In this document: one piece after another, positions 45,173 to 57,500 of the stretch
Numbering within the stretch: the first letter of the stretch is position 1
How the letters are laid out: every line of letters begins with the position of its first letter
Assembly (NCBI GenBank): GCA_033026295.1
Contig: CM065182.1
Span: forward strand, 12,214,001 to 12,278,000
Reading direction: 5' to 3'
Source: Channa striata
Lineage: Eukaryota > Chordata > Actinopteri > Anabantiformes > Channidae
Length of the DNA: 64,000 nt
Program-made: the position numbers and the translations under genes
Notes under the pieces: model-generated
Told to the model about the DNA's origin: nothing
Seen by the model: the letters and a program-made list of their open reading frames with translations, nothing else
The model's database searches: none

Positions 45173-45720
45173 ATACTGACCCCTCAAGTAGAACCAATGA
45201 GAGAAATCCCAAAGGCAGACAGAGGAATCTCTGCTATATGGAGCAAACTGCTGCCCAAAGGACCTACAGAGGAACAATCTATAAATCCAGTGGCAGTACT
45301 TTCATGAGAGAAATAAACTAAAACAGTCTTACACAAATAAAAACATGGTGGTCAAAAATCATTCCTTCCAGCTTGGCATAGACATTTCTATTTCTTGATA
45401 GTGTAGGATAAGTGGTGGCTGTTGACAGGAGAGAGGTTGCTTTGACCGTGACCTCTGTCCTCCACTTTGACCCTGATGTCAAAATCCAGGAAATCAGGGC
45501 TCACACAGCAGAGAACGAGTGTCTGCTGGTAGCGTGCCCTGATGCAAACAATTATGGATACAAATGGCAGGGGTAGTTTCTCAGACACTTCCCATCTCTG
45601 CTCTTCAGAACATTGTTGTCCATGATCAAAAATGTAGTCTTCTTTTTTTTTTTTTTAAGTGTGTGTTGGTGATAAGGTCCAGCATCATCATGGGCACACG
45701 TGGTTTCATTTCATAGTCTC

Positions 45721-46132
45721 TCACAGTGTCTCTTGTTCAGCAGGAGAATGATGTGAGTGGGGGTGCTGGTGAAGGGGAGGGAGCAGCGACTGCAGGGGAG
45801 ACTGGGGTGTGGTTGGGGGGGACTGCTGCAGGGGGCTGAAGTGTGTGGTGGTGTGGGAAGGAGAGGAGCGGTAACAGGAGTAGGCAGAGCTCCCACTGAG
45901 GGTGGTGGTGGGTGAGGCTGGGAGGCCTGCTAGGCCGGTGGGAGAGTCGAGGAAAGGCTGGTTGTAAAAGAAGAATGCACACTGGTGGATGAAAGTCTCG
46001 ATGATTGTCTGATAGGTGCGTGTGGCTGTCAGGGCATCCATAGTGGAGAAATCTGGCCTCATGAGGGTGGGCCAGAAACAGATGGACAAGTTTTCACTGG
46101 TCATCAAGTTCAGCCTGCTCAGCTGGCTCACC
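45721..46132 (-). CDS. arhgap35: arhgap35 last coding exon
   Basis: Acceptor tttttccaag; it runs to TGA at 45723-45721. It completes the GAP domain with LNLMTSENLSICFWPTLMRP and TATRTYQTIIETFIHQ, then a Pro/Ser/His-rich tail with PPTTPQSPLQSLLPP. Confidence 0.96.
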
Positions 46133-49100
46133 CTTGGAAAAACAAACAATCAAACGCCATTCCTATCACAGAGTGCCGGAAAAAAGACGTGTGTACCACA
46201 AACAACTGAAAAGTCTATGCAAATTATCTATACTAGAGACAGAACTTACTTGTGTAAGTGGGTCACTACATATTTGAAGACCTCATAATTCTCCCTGGGG
46301 AACTTCCTCAGGACATCCTTCATGGTATATAGCCGCTGTTCTCTGTCATTAATTTCTATACACAAAAAGGTTACGATTAAATCCACACATCCCTGACCTG
46401 TAATTTGAAACTAGTGCCTCATCACTACCATGAAAGTTATTCCTGTAAACAATAAAACACCTAAAACTGAGTTAAAGCCAGTCTGCCAAAACCTTCCCTA
46501 CCCTCTTCCCTCCTACAGAAACACTCGTTTTATGTTCTAGTAAAGACCCTCCCAAACCCAGCAGTGTTTGCTTACTGAAAGCATCCAGTAGGTCCACCTG
46601 TAGAGCACAAGGCACCAGGGGTTCAGGCAGCTCAGAGAAGAAGCTTTTGAGGCCTCCAGCCACAGTGTTTATTGAAAAGTCTTTCTCCACCAAGTCTAAT
46701 CCGTGGTCTACACAAGAAGAATGAATGAGTTAAAAGGGACCAGAGAAAATAAACCCATTAACAGTAGCTGACATCAAAACCAAACAAATAGTTGCATGTC
46801 ACTTTTCTTTGGTAACTGTTTATGCTTTGATTAGACAGCCACATAATTACATGTCAAACAGCTGGTTCAAACACGTCGGATGAGCAACTCACCCTGTTCA
46901 AACTGCCTCTGCATGCTTTCCATCTCTGACTTGTTCCCACTTACACGGTACAAACCCTCTGTATTCAGGCCTGGGGTAAAGCAGAGGGAAGGGGGGAGAT
47001 GCAGGGCGGCACAGTGGGAAACAAGCAAAGCACTTCATTAGCTCCACTACAAACACACATGGCAATACAGATGCTGGCAGTTTCTGGAGGAATACTAAAA
47101 AAATCAAAACAAAACATTCTGGTCATGGACAGGTGCACTGATTTAGGAGACTAGCAATCTAGTAAAAAGCATATTTAGGTGACTAATCACTTCCATTAAT
47201 TGCATAGAAGATATCTGCTGATAAATGACCATTGACTGTACTCTTCAGGATAACATTTTTATGAAAATGTTGAATACATGATACATACAGTAGCTATAAT
47301 CAAGGTTGAACAATTAGTTGCATGTCATGTTAGTCTGCTAATTATTGATGTTTTAATTAGACAGACCCATAATTACATATCAAACAGAATGCAATATAAC
47401 AGTTTAATAGATTAGAAGACAACAAGAAGAAAAAAAAACGTACCTGTTGTCTCAATGAAGCGAACACACTTCTCGATGAAGAGTGGGATCGGTCTGTCTG
47501 GGGATACCACATTCAGTAGGGGAACCCCGAAGTAGTTGCTCTCCGGGGGCTTGGGGATAGCTGGACGTGGCTTTGTTCTTGTTTTCTGTGAAGAAAAAGA
47601 CAGAGGACTCAGTGTGTCTCAAACAGGGACAACTCTGTTGATACCAAGTGCCACTCAGCGGTTACTAACAAACTAACTGACCCCCAAGTCAGCGGAAAAT
47701 CTGAAGACCTGAGCAGCAACCAATACATGTTATATTAACCATATGACTCTGGACACAAACTAAAATCGAGGTATAATACACACCTTGGCTGTTCGTCGCA
47801 GGCTCTTCAGAATGTTTCTCTTTTTTGGGTCCTCACTCTCCTCATTAACAAGACTTTCGCCTTTCAGAGTCCCAAAGTCATCCTCCTTAGACTTCGTCAG
47901 AGCTCCCATCTCATCATCACTTCCTATAAAGCTTGTGCGGAAACTGCTAAATTTGCCAAGCCGCTTGGAGCGGTCACGATACAGACGAGGCTTCACCCCC
48001 ACTGCTGAAAACTTCCTTCTTCGCTCAAGAGAGCTGCTGTCTGCTTCACTGTCTGAGCCATTTCCATTGGAGTGCATCCTGTTGGAGTTGCGAATAGTAA
48101 TGATTTTGCCTTGTGTGCTGTCATGTGGCACAGAGTAGATGATTTCTTCATTGCTAGGGCGGGGTTTTGAAACAGCATCCATGGGTTCGGCGTAGTCTGA
48201 GGGATCGTAACCCACATCGCCACCCGGAACCCAAGTTACAGCAGAGGGTAGGGAACGACGATGTCCTAGTGTATCTATGTATGGGTTACGGCTCACTTTC
48301 CGGAAGTCAAAAGTGACACCTGGTTTAACCCTCACTTGGGGAGGTACTTTGTTGTTGAGTTTGTTCTCAAAGTCTCTGATATCAGATATGACCGAGATGT
48401 CACTAGAATCTAAATCAGGTAGGTTGAACCCCCCACTATGTGAAGTCAGAGTGCCATCATAGTATGGTGGTGATGGATCTACATCATCTTCTGAATCCAG
48501 GAACATGGTGACAGGACTGGGAGAGCTGCAGCGCGGGGAGTACACGTTTTCATTGGTGCATGCTTCAGCAACATTATCGTACATGTGTGTGGCCTCCACA
48601 ATGTTGCGTTTTTCTACTACCTCCATCAGAAAAGAATGAAACATTTCTACCCTGTGCAGGCCTCCCACCACTCCTCCGGATCCACAAACCACACTGTTGA
48701 ATCGACCCTCAATCTCATGGGCCAACTCCTCCCCCTGGATCAGCTGTTCACAGGCAAAGTCACTGTCAGTGAGCTCTACTTGACTATCTCCCACTGCCAA
48801 CAGCTGAATTGGTATAATGTCCTGAACCTCACACAAGAAAGCACACAGAGTCTCCAGGGAGGCTTTTCGGGAGACTGAGTACACAGCGATGTATCCGTGT
48901 ACTAACCTGCTCTTCCGCAAAGTGAAGGAGGCGTGGTATGAGAGCAAAGAAAGCTCTATAGCCAGCTTGTGTCCACCAATTGTCTGCTCCAGCAATACAG
49001 AGGTGCCACTATTGGACATGGGCCTGCAGTGCTGATGCATCAAGAAAGGAGCCAGGAGCTGCTCAACGTCATAGCAGTCTCCACACATTAAGCACATGAC

Positions 49101-51503
49101 AATGCGAAGGTCTGCCTCTGAGACTGGCTGATGAGGAGAGTCTCTGAGACCTGGAGGCTCAGTGTGGAGAGGTGGGGAGCTATTACTAAAGGATGTGCTC
49201 CTCCTAATATCCAGAAGGCCCCTCAGCACTTGGTTGATTTGAGTCTCATTAACATTATGACCATAGCCCACACCAGGGGAGGCAGGATCTAAAAAGCTAC
49301 ACTGCAGTCTCCTTGCTACTTGCTGTCCCTGTGTAATTAGGTTTAAGGCAGTTTCTCGACCTATGTCCACATATGATCCTACACCTCTTTTAGTGACTAA
49401 AAGCAATGATGTTGGTAGCTGTGCTAGCTGGCTATCCTTCCGACCTAGAGTGGATTCCCTAAGTCGCTCAAGGCTTTCAACCACATAGGAAAGTGACTCT
49501 TTTGAATTATACAGACACAGGCATCCATGAGGGGTGAAAGTGGGGGTGTGGAAGGAATTTACAGGAAGACGTACATTTCCCTCTATGGGGCGGAGTGTTA
49601 ATTCATACATCTTTCCATCTAACACGTACCAGTCATCATTTGTGCAGAGAGCCCTAATCTCATTGGCAAATTCTCTGGCCAGCCCATCCTTCCCTAGAAT
49701 GACAAGGTTAATTCTGTCAGCCTTCGTGTCCCCAAAATGAGCTTTCACATCAAAAAAGGGATAACATGTAGGAAAACGTGAAGCTAAGAGTTGTTCAATC
49801 TTAGAGTCTACACAGTGTGGACTACTAGGGCAGGTCTCCTTGGTGGGGTGATAGACAAAGTGGATATGCTTCAATACCAGAGCATCTCGTTCAGCTGGAA
49901 GCTTTTGTAGTGCCTTGAACCTCTGTTCCTCCCCCAAGACCTCCTGAATTGCCCCCATCTTCTCCTTGCTGGGCTTGGCATCGACTTCAAGCTCATAAAA
50001 AAGCTCAGAGTACTCCAGTAAGAGCTCCTGGAAGTCTTCCTTAGCACGGTCTATGATCTCTTTCTGATGCCGGTTGTATAGGTCCAAGTACTCTGGTTCC
50101 TCAAGCCACTGGTAGAACTCTTCATTCATGATAAAGCTGCGTGCCTCCTCCCAAGGTTTACCAGGTGTGACAAAGGGAGAGGAAGCTAACCTCTGTTTAA
50201 ACTCCAGCCTCATCTCTGCCCGTCTACACTCATTGCGCAGATGTTCTAGGTGGGAATTAAATATTTCTTCTGCTTCAGCAGTCTCCAGCAGGTCTGAAGG
50301 GATTCGCTCATCTTCCATGTTATCAATGTGTGATGTGTCCTCCCATGGGGAGTCCTCAAGAACAACAAACCAGTGTCCAAAGTGCTGCTTGGACTCTAGG
50401 ACCTTTTGCACCCCAGACCAGCTCAGCTGATCTATCTCATCCAGGTCAGGCACCAAAGAACTAAGTGCTAAAGGAAGAGTGCTTAAGTATATTTTGCGAC
50501 GTCTCTCAATATGTTCTTGCTTCAGACGGTAGACATGCTGTTGAAAAAGCTTTTTGCACTTAGCTGTTCCCTCCAAGAAGACATATTCTTTGAACTCCGG
50601 GGAGTTGTTTATGTGTCGACTTGTGTTTAACCAGGTTTCATTATGATTCTTTACTTTACAGTTGATAAGCCATTCATAGCGGTCCTTGGCTGAAGCTATC
50701 TGCTGACTCTGTAGCTTGAGGGCTTCAAAATAAGGAATGATCTTGGGCTTGCCCCTGCTCTTATCAATGAGTTGAGCCAAGGTGAGGAAGGCAAGATCAA
50801 CATTTATATTTGATCGGGCAGATGTTTCAACTACTGGTAGACTCTTTTTTGTGATAGCAAAGGTATGTGCATCTTTGATGTAGCGCTCCACTCCTTCATC
50901 ACATTTGGTGAGGGCCAGCACAATAGGCTTCTTAGTTTTGCTCAGTTGACCATATAGGTTTGTGACAAATTTCAGCTGGTCGTCAAAATTGCGGTTCATG
51001 CCCCGGCTGACATCAACACAAAGCAGGAAGCCATCAACCTGCAGTTTGCCCTCAGGCATTTGTTTTTGCTCAAAGTCTTGCTCCAGTCCCAGCTGATCTG
51101 TGCAGAAGTACATAAGCTTCTCTGCTGAAGCCAGCTTGGTTGCAGCTGCTCGTTTGATGTAGGGCTGCATAGCGGTGCTACGGTGTGGCTGAAATGTCTG
51201 GTCATCAATGAACTCTGTTTGCTCCACAACATGCATTCTGCACTCTGGTCCCTCATCCAGAACCCGTGATACTTCGCCCCAAAACAGAAAGTGATCATTA
51301 TTAACAACTCGACCCCCAAAGTCACTGGTGCTCAACACTGATGTGTGGTCCAGGTAGAAGTCATCAGCACTAGGCCGCACATACCTATTACACAAGCAGG
51401 ATTTGCCAACCCCACATTGTCCTTTCTCTTTCTCTGTTCCTGACAAACCCACCACAATGAGGTTGTAAATGGGTGATCGGGCATCTTGCTTTTTTGCCAT
51501 CAT
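45721..51503 (-). CDS. arhgap35: ARHGAP35 orthologue, Rho GTPase-activating protein p190A (6 coding exons)
   Basis: A cytoplasmic RhoGAP that turns off RhoA downstream of integrins, Src kinases and receptors. Six exons join in frame to 1529 residues (human about 1499). Order: an N-terminal GTP-binding domain (P-loop GQCGVGKSC, residues 28-36; LTKCDEG); four FF motifs (about 260-530); the pseudo-GTPase middle region; the twin phosphotyrosine motifs DYAEPMDAV and EEIIYSVPHDSTQ; a polybasic stretch (KPRLYRDRSKRLGKF); then the RhoGAP domain with its Arg finger in EGLYRVSGNKSE (Arg about 1296) and a Pro/Ser-rich C-terminus. It matches p190A rather than ARHGAP5: the N-terminal sequence, DYAEPMD motif and PQSPLQSLLP end are p190A-like. 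Teleosts often carry two copies; I cannot tell a from b. The start is the first of two consecutive ATGs. Confidence 0.97.
46250..46355 (-). CDS. arhgap35: arhgap35 coding exon (RhoGAP helices)
   Basis: Acceptor ttgtgtatag, donor CACAA|GTAAGT. It encodes INDREQRLYTMKDVLRKFP and ENYEVFKYVVTHLH. Confidence 0.94.
46576..46707 (-). CDS. arhgap35: arhgap35 coding exon (RhoGAP core)
   Basis: Acceptor cttgtgtag, donor TTCA|GTAAGC. It encodes GLDLVEKDFSINTVAG and LKSFFSELPEPLVP, the conserved KxxxRxLPxPL-like region of the GAP fold. Confidence 0.95.
46893..46970 (-). CDS. arhgap35: arhgap35 coding exon (Arg finger)
   Basis: A 78-bp exon with acceptor ttaccccag and donor CAGG|GTGAGT. It encodes GLNTEGLYRVSGNKSEMES, holding the catalytic arginine of RhoGAPs, and MQRQFEQ. 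Confidence 0.95.
47444..47585 (-). CDS. arhgap35: arhgap35 coding exon (start of RhoGAP domain)
   Basis: Acceptor tcttcacag, donor ACAG|GTACGT, 47 codons plus one base. It encodes KTRTKPRPAIPKPPESNYFG and IPLFIEKCVRFIETT, the first helix of the GAP fold. Confidence 0.95.
47784..51503 (-). CDS. arhgap35: arhgap35 first coding exon (1240 codons)
   Basis: A single large exon, typical of the p190 genes, carrying everything N-terminal to the GAP domain. It starts at ATGATGGCAAAA and ends SLRRTAK with donor AAG|GTGTGT in phase 0. On the 5' side the exon probably extends untranslated to 51694, where tttttgacag gives an acceptor. Confidence 0.97.
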
Positions 51504-51571
51504 AGTCTGCTGACGTTCATCCTGCCATAAACAGGCACTATATAAAGGAGTTCACTTGTATCTTTGTCCAT
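51500..51571 (-). promoter_or_regulatory. upstream ORF 2 overlapping the arhgap35 start codon (23 codons)
   Basis: ATG at 51571; the peptide starts MDKDTSELLYIV. Its TGA uses T and G of the first main ATG and A of the second, so termination falls exactly on the main start. It overlaps upstream ORF 1 in another frame. Confidence 0.45.
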
Positions 51572-51694
51572 AAAGTTGCTGATCCACACGGAAGATCAGA
51601 TCTTCTTTGCTTCTGCTTGACTTCGATTGAATAAATAGCAGTGCAGTGATAGCAGCAGAGGGTTCTTTCATTCAATCCCTATGTGAATAAGACC
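51504..51694 (-). other. arhgap35: arhgap35 5' UTR part of the first coding exon
   Basis: On the minus strand a good acceptor (tattttttgacag) sits just upstream of 51694, and the sequence continues without another needed splice to the ATG. It contains two upstream ORFs, described separately. Confidence 0.6.
51552..51671 (-). promoter_or_regulatory. upstream ORF 1 in the arhgap35 5' UTR (39 codons)
   Basis: ATG at 51671, TGA at 51554-51552, beginning MKEPSAAITALLF. It ends 48 bases before the main start, so ribosomes could in principle re-initiate. No protein domain was recognised. Confidence 0.4.
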
Positions 51695-54285
51695 CTGTCA
51701 AAAAATAAGAGAAAATCAGACAAACTGGGAAATGACAAAACGTTTTGGAACTTAAAGGACAAGGACAAGAGGGGAGGGGGTACAGAAAAAATTACCTAAT
51801 TAACTTTGATAAAATAAAAATATATAATTGTCATATATATAATTGTCAAGAAATACTACTTTATGAGGTTATGGCATTACTGAAAACATTTTTGCTTGCA
51901 AAATGTTGAATGCAGCCTTTGACAAAATATGATTAGAATTTTGTATTCAAAATTCTGTTAAACAAATATTAAAGACCAGGTATGATATTGTTATTAGGTT
52001 TTATTTTGTCTCTATGATTTTGTCTACGGCCTTCTATCAAGTCTGATTGTATATAAAAAATAATAAATTGTAATATATGTGAAATCACTGCATTAATATT
52101 TTTTTACTGGAAGCAAGTTGTTATCAGACATTGCTCTATATTTTGGCAGCATAACACCAGGATTAGCATGATGAGGACAGTATTACAGGACCAGTAATGG
52201 AAAAACATTTACAATGTGTGGGGGACCAAAATAATAAAAAAACATACCGCAAATTTCATTAAATAGTCAGGCAGATTTATTTGCACCCTCAAGGCTGTGA
52301 TTATTATTCTAGTGTTATGTTGTATTTTATATCGTTTAAGGAAAACATCAAAAAAAACAAAAAACCCCAAAGTCTCCTTTTTGAATTTTTGACTCCAAGG
52401 TGATATCTTCAAAATGTTTGTCCCATCTAAGGAAAAAAAACAAGCCTAAAAGATATTCAACTTATTATCATAAAAAACTAAGATGGGAGATGTTCCCATA
52501 TGAGAAATTAGATTTTCCTGTTCTTTTTAGATTTTAGCTATGAATACCACTTTATTAAAAATTTTGCTTTATTGAAACTGTTGTCATTTAACACTAGCTG
52601 CCGCTAATTGATTAATGAACTTTTTAAATCTCTGATCTACTTACATAAGATAAAATCAAACTAGGCTCAAAATGATTACGTTGATCCCAAGAGAAAAAAT
52701 ATTGGGAGTGGCACTATTTAAATGACAATGTCAGCTGATCAGTGAGTGACTAACTGTAGTCACTTTGGTCTCTATTTGTCAGTCTTAATGAAGACTTTTT
52801 TCAATCTAATGACCCAGCAGCCATCAACAGCATCATCAAAGGTAAATTGCTGAATGAATGAAGAACTTATTAAAACAAGAAACATAAAATGTATGCTTAC
52901 AAACACTGATCACGTTCTGTAAAACTTTTCATTATAGCACTGATTAATGCTTACATATTATAATACTGACACAATTCTTTAAATGCTGCAAAGGTCTTGT
53001 CACAATTTATATAGGTGGTAAGAAATGAGCACAAGATTTCAATTTGTGTGCATATGATTCCATGCAATCCATTATCATCATCATTACAAAAAAAGGATCC
53101 CAGGCTTGAATGAATGAACTGTAACATTAAGTGACCTCTCATATGGGGAAAATTAAAAAAAACAGGTCAGAAGCATCTATGGGCAGTCTACACAGCTCAG
53201 CTGAGCTAGGCCTGATATCCAAATGAAGATATAAGTTGTTTGCAAATACAAACAACCAACGGGCCCAGTCATCATCATCATCAAATACACTGTTTACTAA
53301 AATGCGCCTTCAAACTATTTCTATTTCCACAACCAAATGACTTGGATAAGATTTTGTAATGTTATATGTTTTTGCAAAGGATTAACAGTTGCCATGGGCT
53401 TCGGGGTGCACAGAGAGGGGCTGACCACGCCGGGCCTGCTGTCTACATAATGAAATTGCAGAAGCGAAATCAGGGATCGGCGACCTTCTCTCCCTCACAC
53501 CGACAGAGAATGTTTAAAGGGAATTTTCTTTCCCCAGCTGTTCGGGGTGTAGCACTGCACGGCTTCAGCAGGAAACAGCCCGTAAAGAAGAATAGAGAGC
53601 ATGCAGAGTACATACCATCGCATTTCTCCCTTTCTCCTCTCGCATCTGTCAGGCCAGCGCTTGCCGCAGACCTCGCCGCCTGATGTGCACAAGCATAAAG
53701 CCGCAGAATTGCACTACGGCTCGCTTTCGATTCACGGACGACACTGATAATGCTACAACTTGTGCGATGGGCTGAATTTCATTCAAACATCCGTTAGCCG
53801 TGTCTGGATTCTCTTGTTCGGCATCGCTGTTTTCGTTGCAATTTACCAACGGGAATGAAGAAATAAATATCACAGATAATCGAACAATGCAGTGGAGCTG
53901 CTGCAAAGTGGCTTTCTTCGTGAAGAGACCCCGGCGTGTGACGGTCTGCTCAGCCGTCTTCTTCTCGGTTCACCACGTTGCTTTTTTCAATAATTATTCT
54001 GTCCATTGTTGTGGCCACATAACGCTGGGCCGGTCGCGCACACGACACAACGCCGAGGTTCGTTGCAATCGCGGCGATGATTCGTCGGAAATTTGCCTCC
54101 ACTGCAACACAAACTGTTCGCGTCCCGGTCAATTTACGAGCCGACTGCGTGCGTGTGTGCGAAAGTGGTATTTCTGTCTGCTTTCCGATAATGGCGGCGG
54201 CCCTCCTCCCCGAACCGAGTTCCTCTCTTCTTTTCTTCGGGAAAAGGGAGCTGTGGAGACACGGGCAGCGGAGAGAGGGACTCAC
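51695..54285 (-). other. arhgap35: arhgap35 intron 1 (inferred)
   Basis: AT-rich sequence between the candidate first exon and the coding exon; the part nearest 54 kb is CpG-rich. No coding sequence recognised. Confidence 0.45.
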
Positions 54286-54480
54286 CCAGCGGCGCCCTCA
54301 CACAACTGCAGCAGCTCGGCTCCCTAACTCACCACTGTAACTCACCAGTGTAACTCACCACTGTGTAACAGTGTAACGCCGCTGCTGCTGCTGCATGTTA
54401 CCGCCGAAGTAACGCCGGTTTCTGAAGTATTAACGCTGGTTCTCGGTCCACACTTTCCCATTCGTTACCGGAATAAGTTA
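53640..54480. promoter_or_regulatory. CpG-rich region, probable arhgap35 promoter
   Basis: CpG dinucleotides are clearly denser here than elsewhere in the window (for example gccggtcgcgcacacgac and gttgcaatcgcggcgatga). The position, upstream of the arhgap35 coding exon and beside a candidate first exon, suggests a housekeeping-type promoter. Open frames here reflect high GC content rather than genes. Confidence 0.55.
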
Positions 54481-54500
54481 CACTGCGCTGGATAAATGTG
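54286..54500 (-). other. arhgap35: candidate non-coding first exon of arhgap35
   Basis: In minus orientation a strong donor (CGCTGG|GTGAGTCC) ends at 54286 within CpG-rich sequence, in the right place and orientation for a 5' non-coding exon spliced to the acceptor at 51694. The 5' end is a guess; three further GTGAGT hexamers lie upstream of the donor. Confidence 0.4.
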
Positions 54501-57500
54501 GCTGAATCCTCGCCTGTGGCCTTTTTACGTCTGTGTGTGTGTTGTAAATAAATCCCACAAGTCACTTTACGTTACATCAACCGATTTATTCCTGCGAGGA
54601 TTTTTGCTCCAGTTATGAAGAAAACGCATTGTTAGCTTACGTTCACTAGCTTGAAAAGCTACATGCCAGGACAAGGCTCAGGTTCAGCTAATCAACCAAC
54701 TTGTGGAGGAACTTGTATGCTAAGTTACATTAGCTTACTAAAAAAAAGGCTAACATTAGTGTTTTGGGATTATTGCATCATAAAACACAATAAACTGATC
54801 TAACTAATGGTTGGAGGAATTGGGAGGAGACTACATCCAAACTGAGATTGGTAATTAATGTTAAGATAGAGCTTTTTAAATGCTAGCTGGCTACTTGATT
54901 AACCTATGCTAATTGTTTTCTAATATGACAGTTCCTACTGAGAATTTTGTTGTTGTTGTTGTTTACATGACAGGAGCTACTAATAACACGTCATACTTCA
55001 TAAATTTACTGCCAAGATACTGAGCATCAACTTAAGTAAATAATTAGTATTAACTGTTTTATACTGAAACCCCGGTGTGTATATGTATGTGTGTGTGTGT
55101 GTAGCAGCTCTCTCGTCTTGAATTATGACCCTTAAAAAAATATTTGCATCCAACGTGAATAGTAATTACATGATACATGGCGGGGATAAAGGAAGTCAGC
55201 CACAGGTAAGCCAATATTAAGTACAGATAAAAGCTACAGGGACAGTACTGCAGTATATACCAAAACACTGAGAAATTATAATCTAATATGTTTCCGGAAA
55301 GCAGCTGGTCAGCGATATAAGCCTCCCAGTGACCCGTCGTGTCTGTTCTGCTGTGCCATTCAGCTCGTCTACCTCAACACATGCTGGCATCAGTCATCAG
55401 CATCGGATCTGATTACTGCTGGCAGACCATGGACTTTAGCGTTACTGCCTCCTAGTGGACTTATCGATCACACCCATTCCTAAAATGTTATCATATTTGC
55501 GTTTGAGGCTTAATGCGGTTCTTGTTTTTGAATTCTGTGATCCGTCTGGATTTAGCGCGTCCACCTGAGAGCGGTTTAGTCCGAGACCCTGGACGTTGAT
55601 GGTAAAACCTACCACACCTGGATCTTCAACTGGAACGTAACTTGAGTGAGGCTGTTCATGATCTTTGATTAAGGGTCGATATTTTATGTATTTTTATGTA
55701 TTGGACAGGATGCATGTATGCATTTTTTATATGAGTATGACCGTTAAATTAATTAGTTTTATTCGACAGCAGTGAAATGATACTGTAAAACTATAAAACT
55801 AATGAGGAAAGTCCTGCATGCAGGCGTTTTAGTATTGAGGTTTTTCATTATCTTGTTATAAAGTTAAAGACGGAATATATTCACCTTTTTGCAAAATTAA
55901 ACGACAACTAAAGCCGTTTTTTAACTCATTAAGATCCATCTTCTGTGAATCAAAAGCTAATGTCAATCAAAAACCGAGCCTGCTATATGAGCCACTTTGT
56001 TGCAATTGGTATTATTACCACTAGGCAGAGCCATCACTCTTTCTATGAAGACATCACAAGTAGTTTCGAGCTCATGATTGTTGGCCTAGTCATGCAAGGG
56101 AAGTTTTGTTATTTTCCTTTTCTTCATCCTCATGTTGGCTGAACATATTTAAGATTAAGACTAAATTCCCAATAAATGATTTGTTCTTATGTTTTACTTG
56201 TCTCCAAATACATTGGTACAAATGTGTTCCCACTGCTTATTGACTCATCTTGATCATTAAAGGACAGTGTGGTGTAACAGGGAGGTGGAGCAGTGCAAGC
56301 GGTAGAGTGAGAAGGAAAGCAGATGGAAGCTGAGGGAGTTCAGCACAGATAAAAACTAAGGTTAAGTAACACCAAGCTAAAATATACACTGATAAAATAT
56401 ACAGGCATAACATTATGATCACCTGTGCAATTTAAAGGAATTCAATACAGTGACTCTGCCATGAATTCTAGTTTTACAAGGCTGTAATGTCTCAGTTTGT
56501 AGGTTGATCTGTCAGAAAGGTGATAATTCTTCTATATGCTTATTATTGAGGTTAAAGCAGGTAGTCGACTCGTACTGGAGCTGTTATAAGAAGAAGCAGT
56601 TCTAGAGTTTTAGCCCCCTCATTCATTTTAAATAGAGTGGCCAAAACATTACAACCTCCTCTTATAATCTTATAAAAGTAGAATTTATAACAGAGCCACT
56701 GTATTTGATTGCATCAAATTGCACAGGTGGTCATAAAGTTATGGCTGATTGGTGTATTTACACACTTGCGTGTAAAATGTGGTGCTAGCACAATTAGCTA
56801 TTAAATGGTATTCCATCACGCATAATATTTATTATGTAATTTAACTTTTACAAAAGGTTATAAATTCCTTTTGATGTGTGTGTGTACGTTTGTGTGTATG
56901 TGTGTGTGTAACCATAAATGAACCCCACCCAAAGAAGTAATCAATTATCTGTCATTCATTATTTTATTAAATTTTAAAATATTAGCAATTTAAATACAAC
57001 ATGAGGAAGCCATTAATATAGCCTAGTCTCAAATGCAACAGTCACTTTAGGACTGGAAGGTTATGTTTCTGGATTTCTTCCATATGTCAGATGTTCACAA
57101 TTAGTTGTCGAGGTTCCATGTAATTATCTGAAATTGAAGTCAGGCAGCTTATTGTGTGCAAAAACAGAAGTCCTCAACAGAGGGGAGAGCTATGCTTGAC
57201 TTCCTGATGATACACCACTCCATCTGACATGCTGAGAAAGTGGGCGTGTGCTTGAGAGGACATCATTTTAAATTAGTCATTTCAATCCCAACATAACACA
57301 TTTAGTTTTTAAAAAATGGTAAATAAATATTAGGATATTAAGGATATTAAGAAAATGTAGATAAAGTTTAAATTAGAATCTGTTGTAAACAAATGCTTAT
57401 GGAGGAAGATGCTGAACATCAGGAAACGACTAGGAAGGAAATCCTTCTTACAGGAACTGCAAAACAAACTTAGGAACAGTGAAGTGATTAAAAAAAACTC

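Larger units (their letters stand above)
43459..45720 (-). other. arhgap35: arhgap35 3' UTR (inferred)
   Basis: From the TGA down to an AATAAA on the minus strand at 43465-43460. It contains no ORF of note and one G-rich tract (mRNA sense) at 45128-45172. The extent is inferred from the signal. Confidence 0.5.

Noticed and set aside
47785..50430. Several + strand ORFs opposite the arhgap35 coding exon
   Set aside because: Antisense shadows of a real coding exon; no independent features.
45721..51503. Gene identity as ARHGAP5 (p190B)
   Set aside because: The N-terminus, the DYAEPMDAV and IYSVPHDSTQ motifs and the C-terminal tail follow p190A; p190B differs at each.
53800..54327. 175-codon + strand ORF near the arhgap35 promoter
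   Set aside because: Long frames are expected in CpG-rich DNA; no domain and no homologue recognised.
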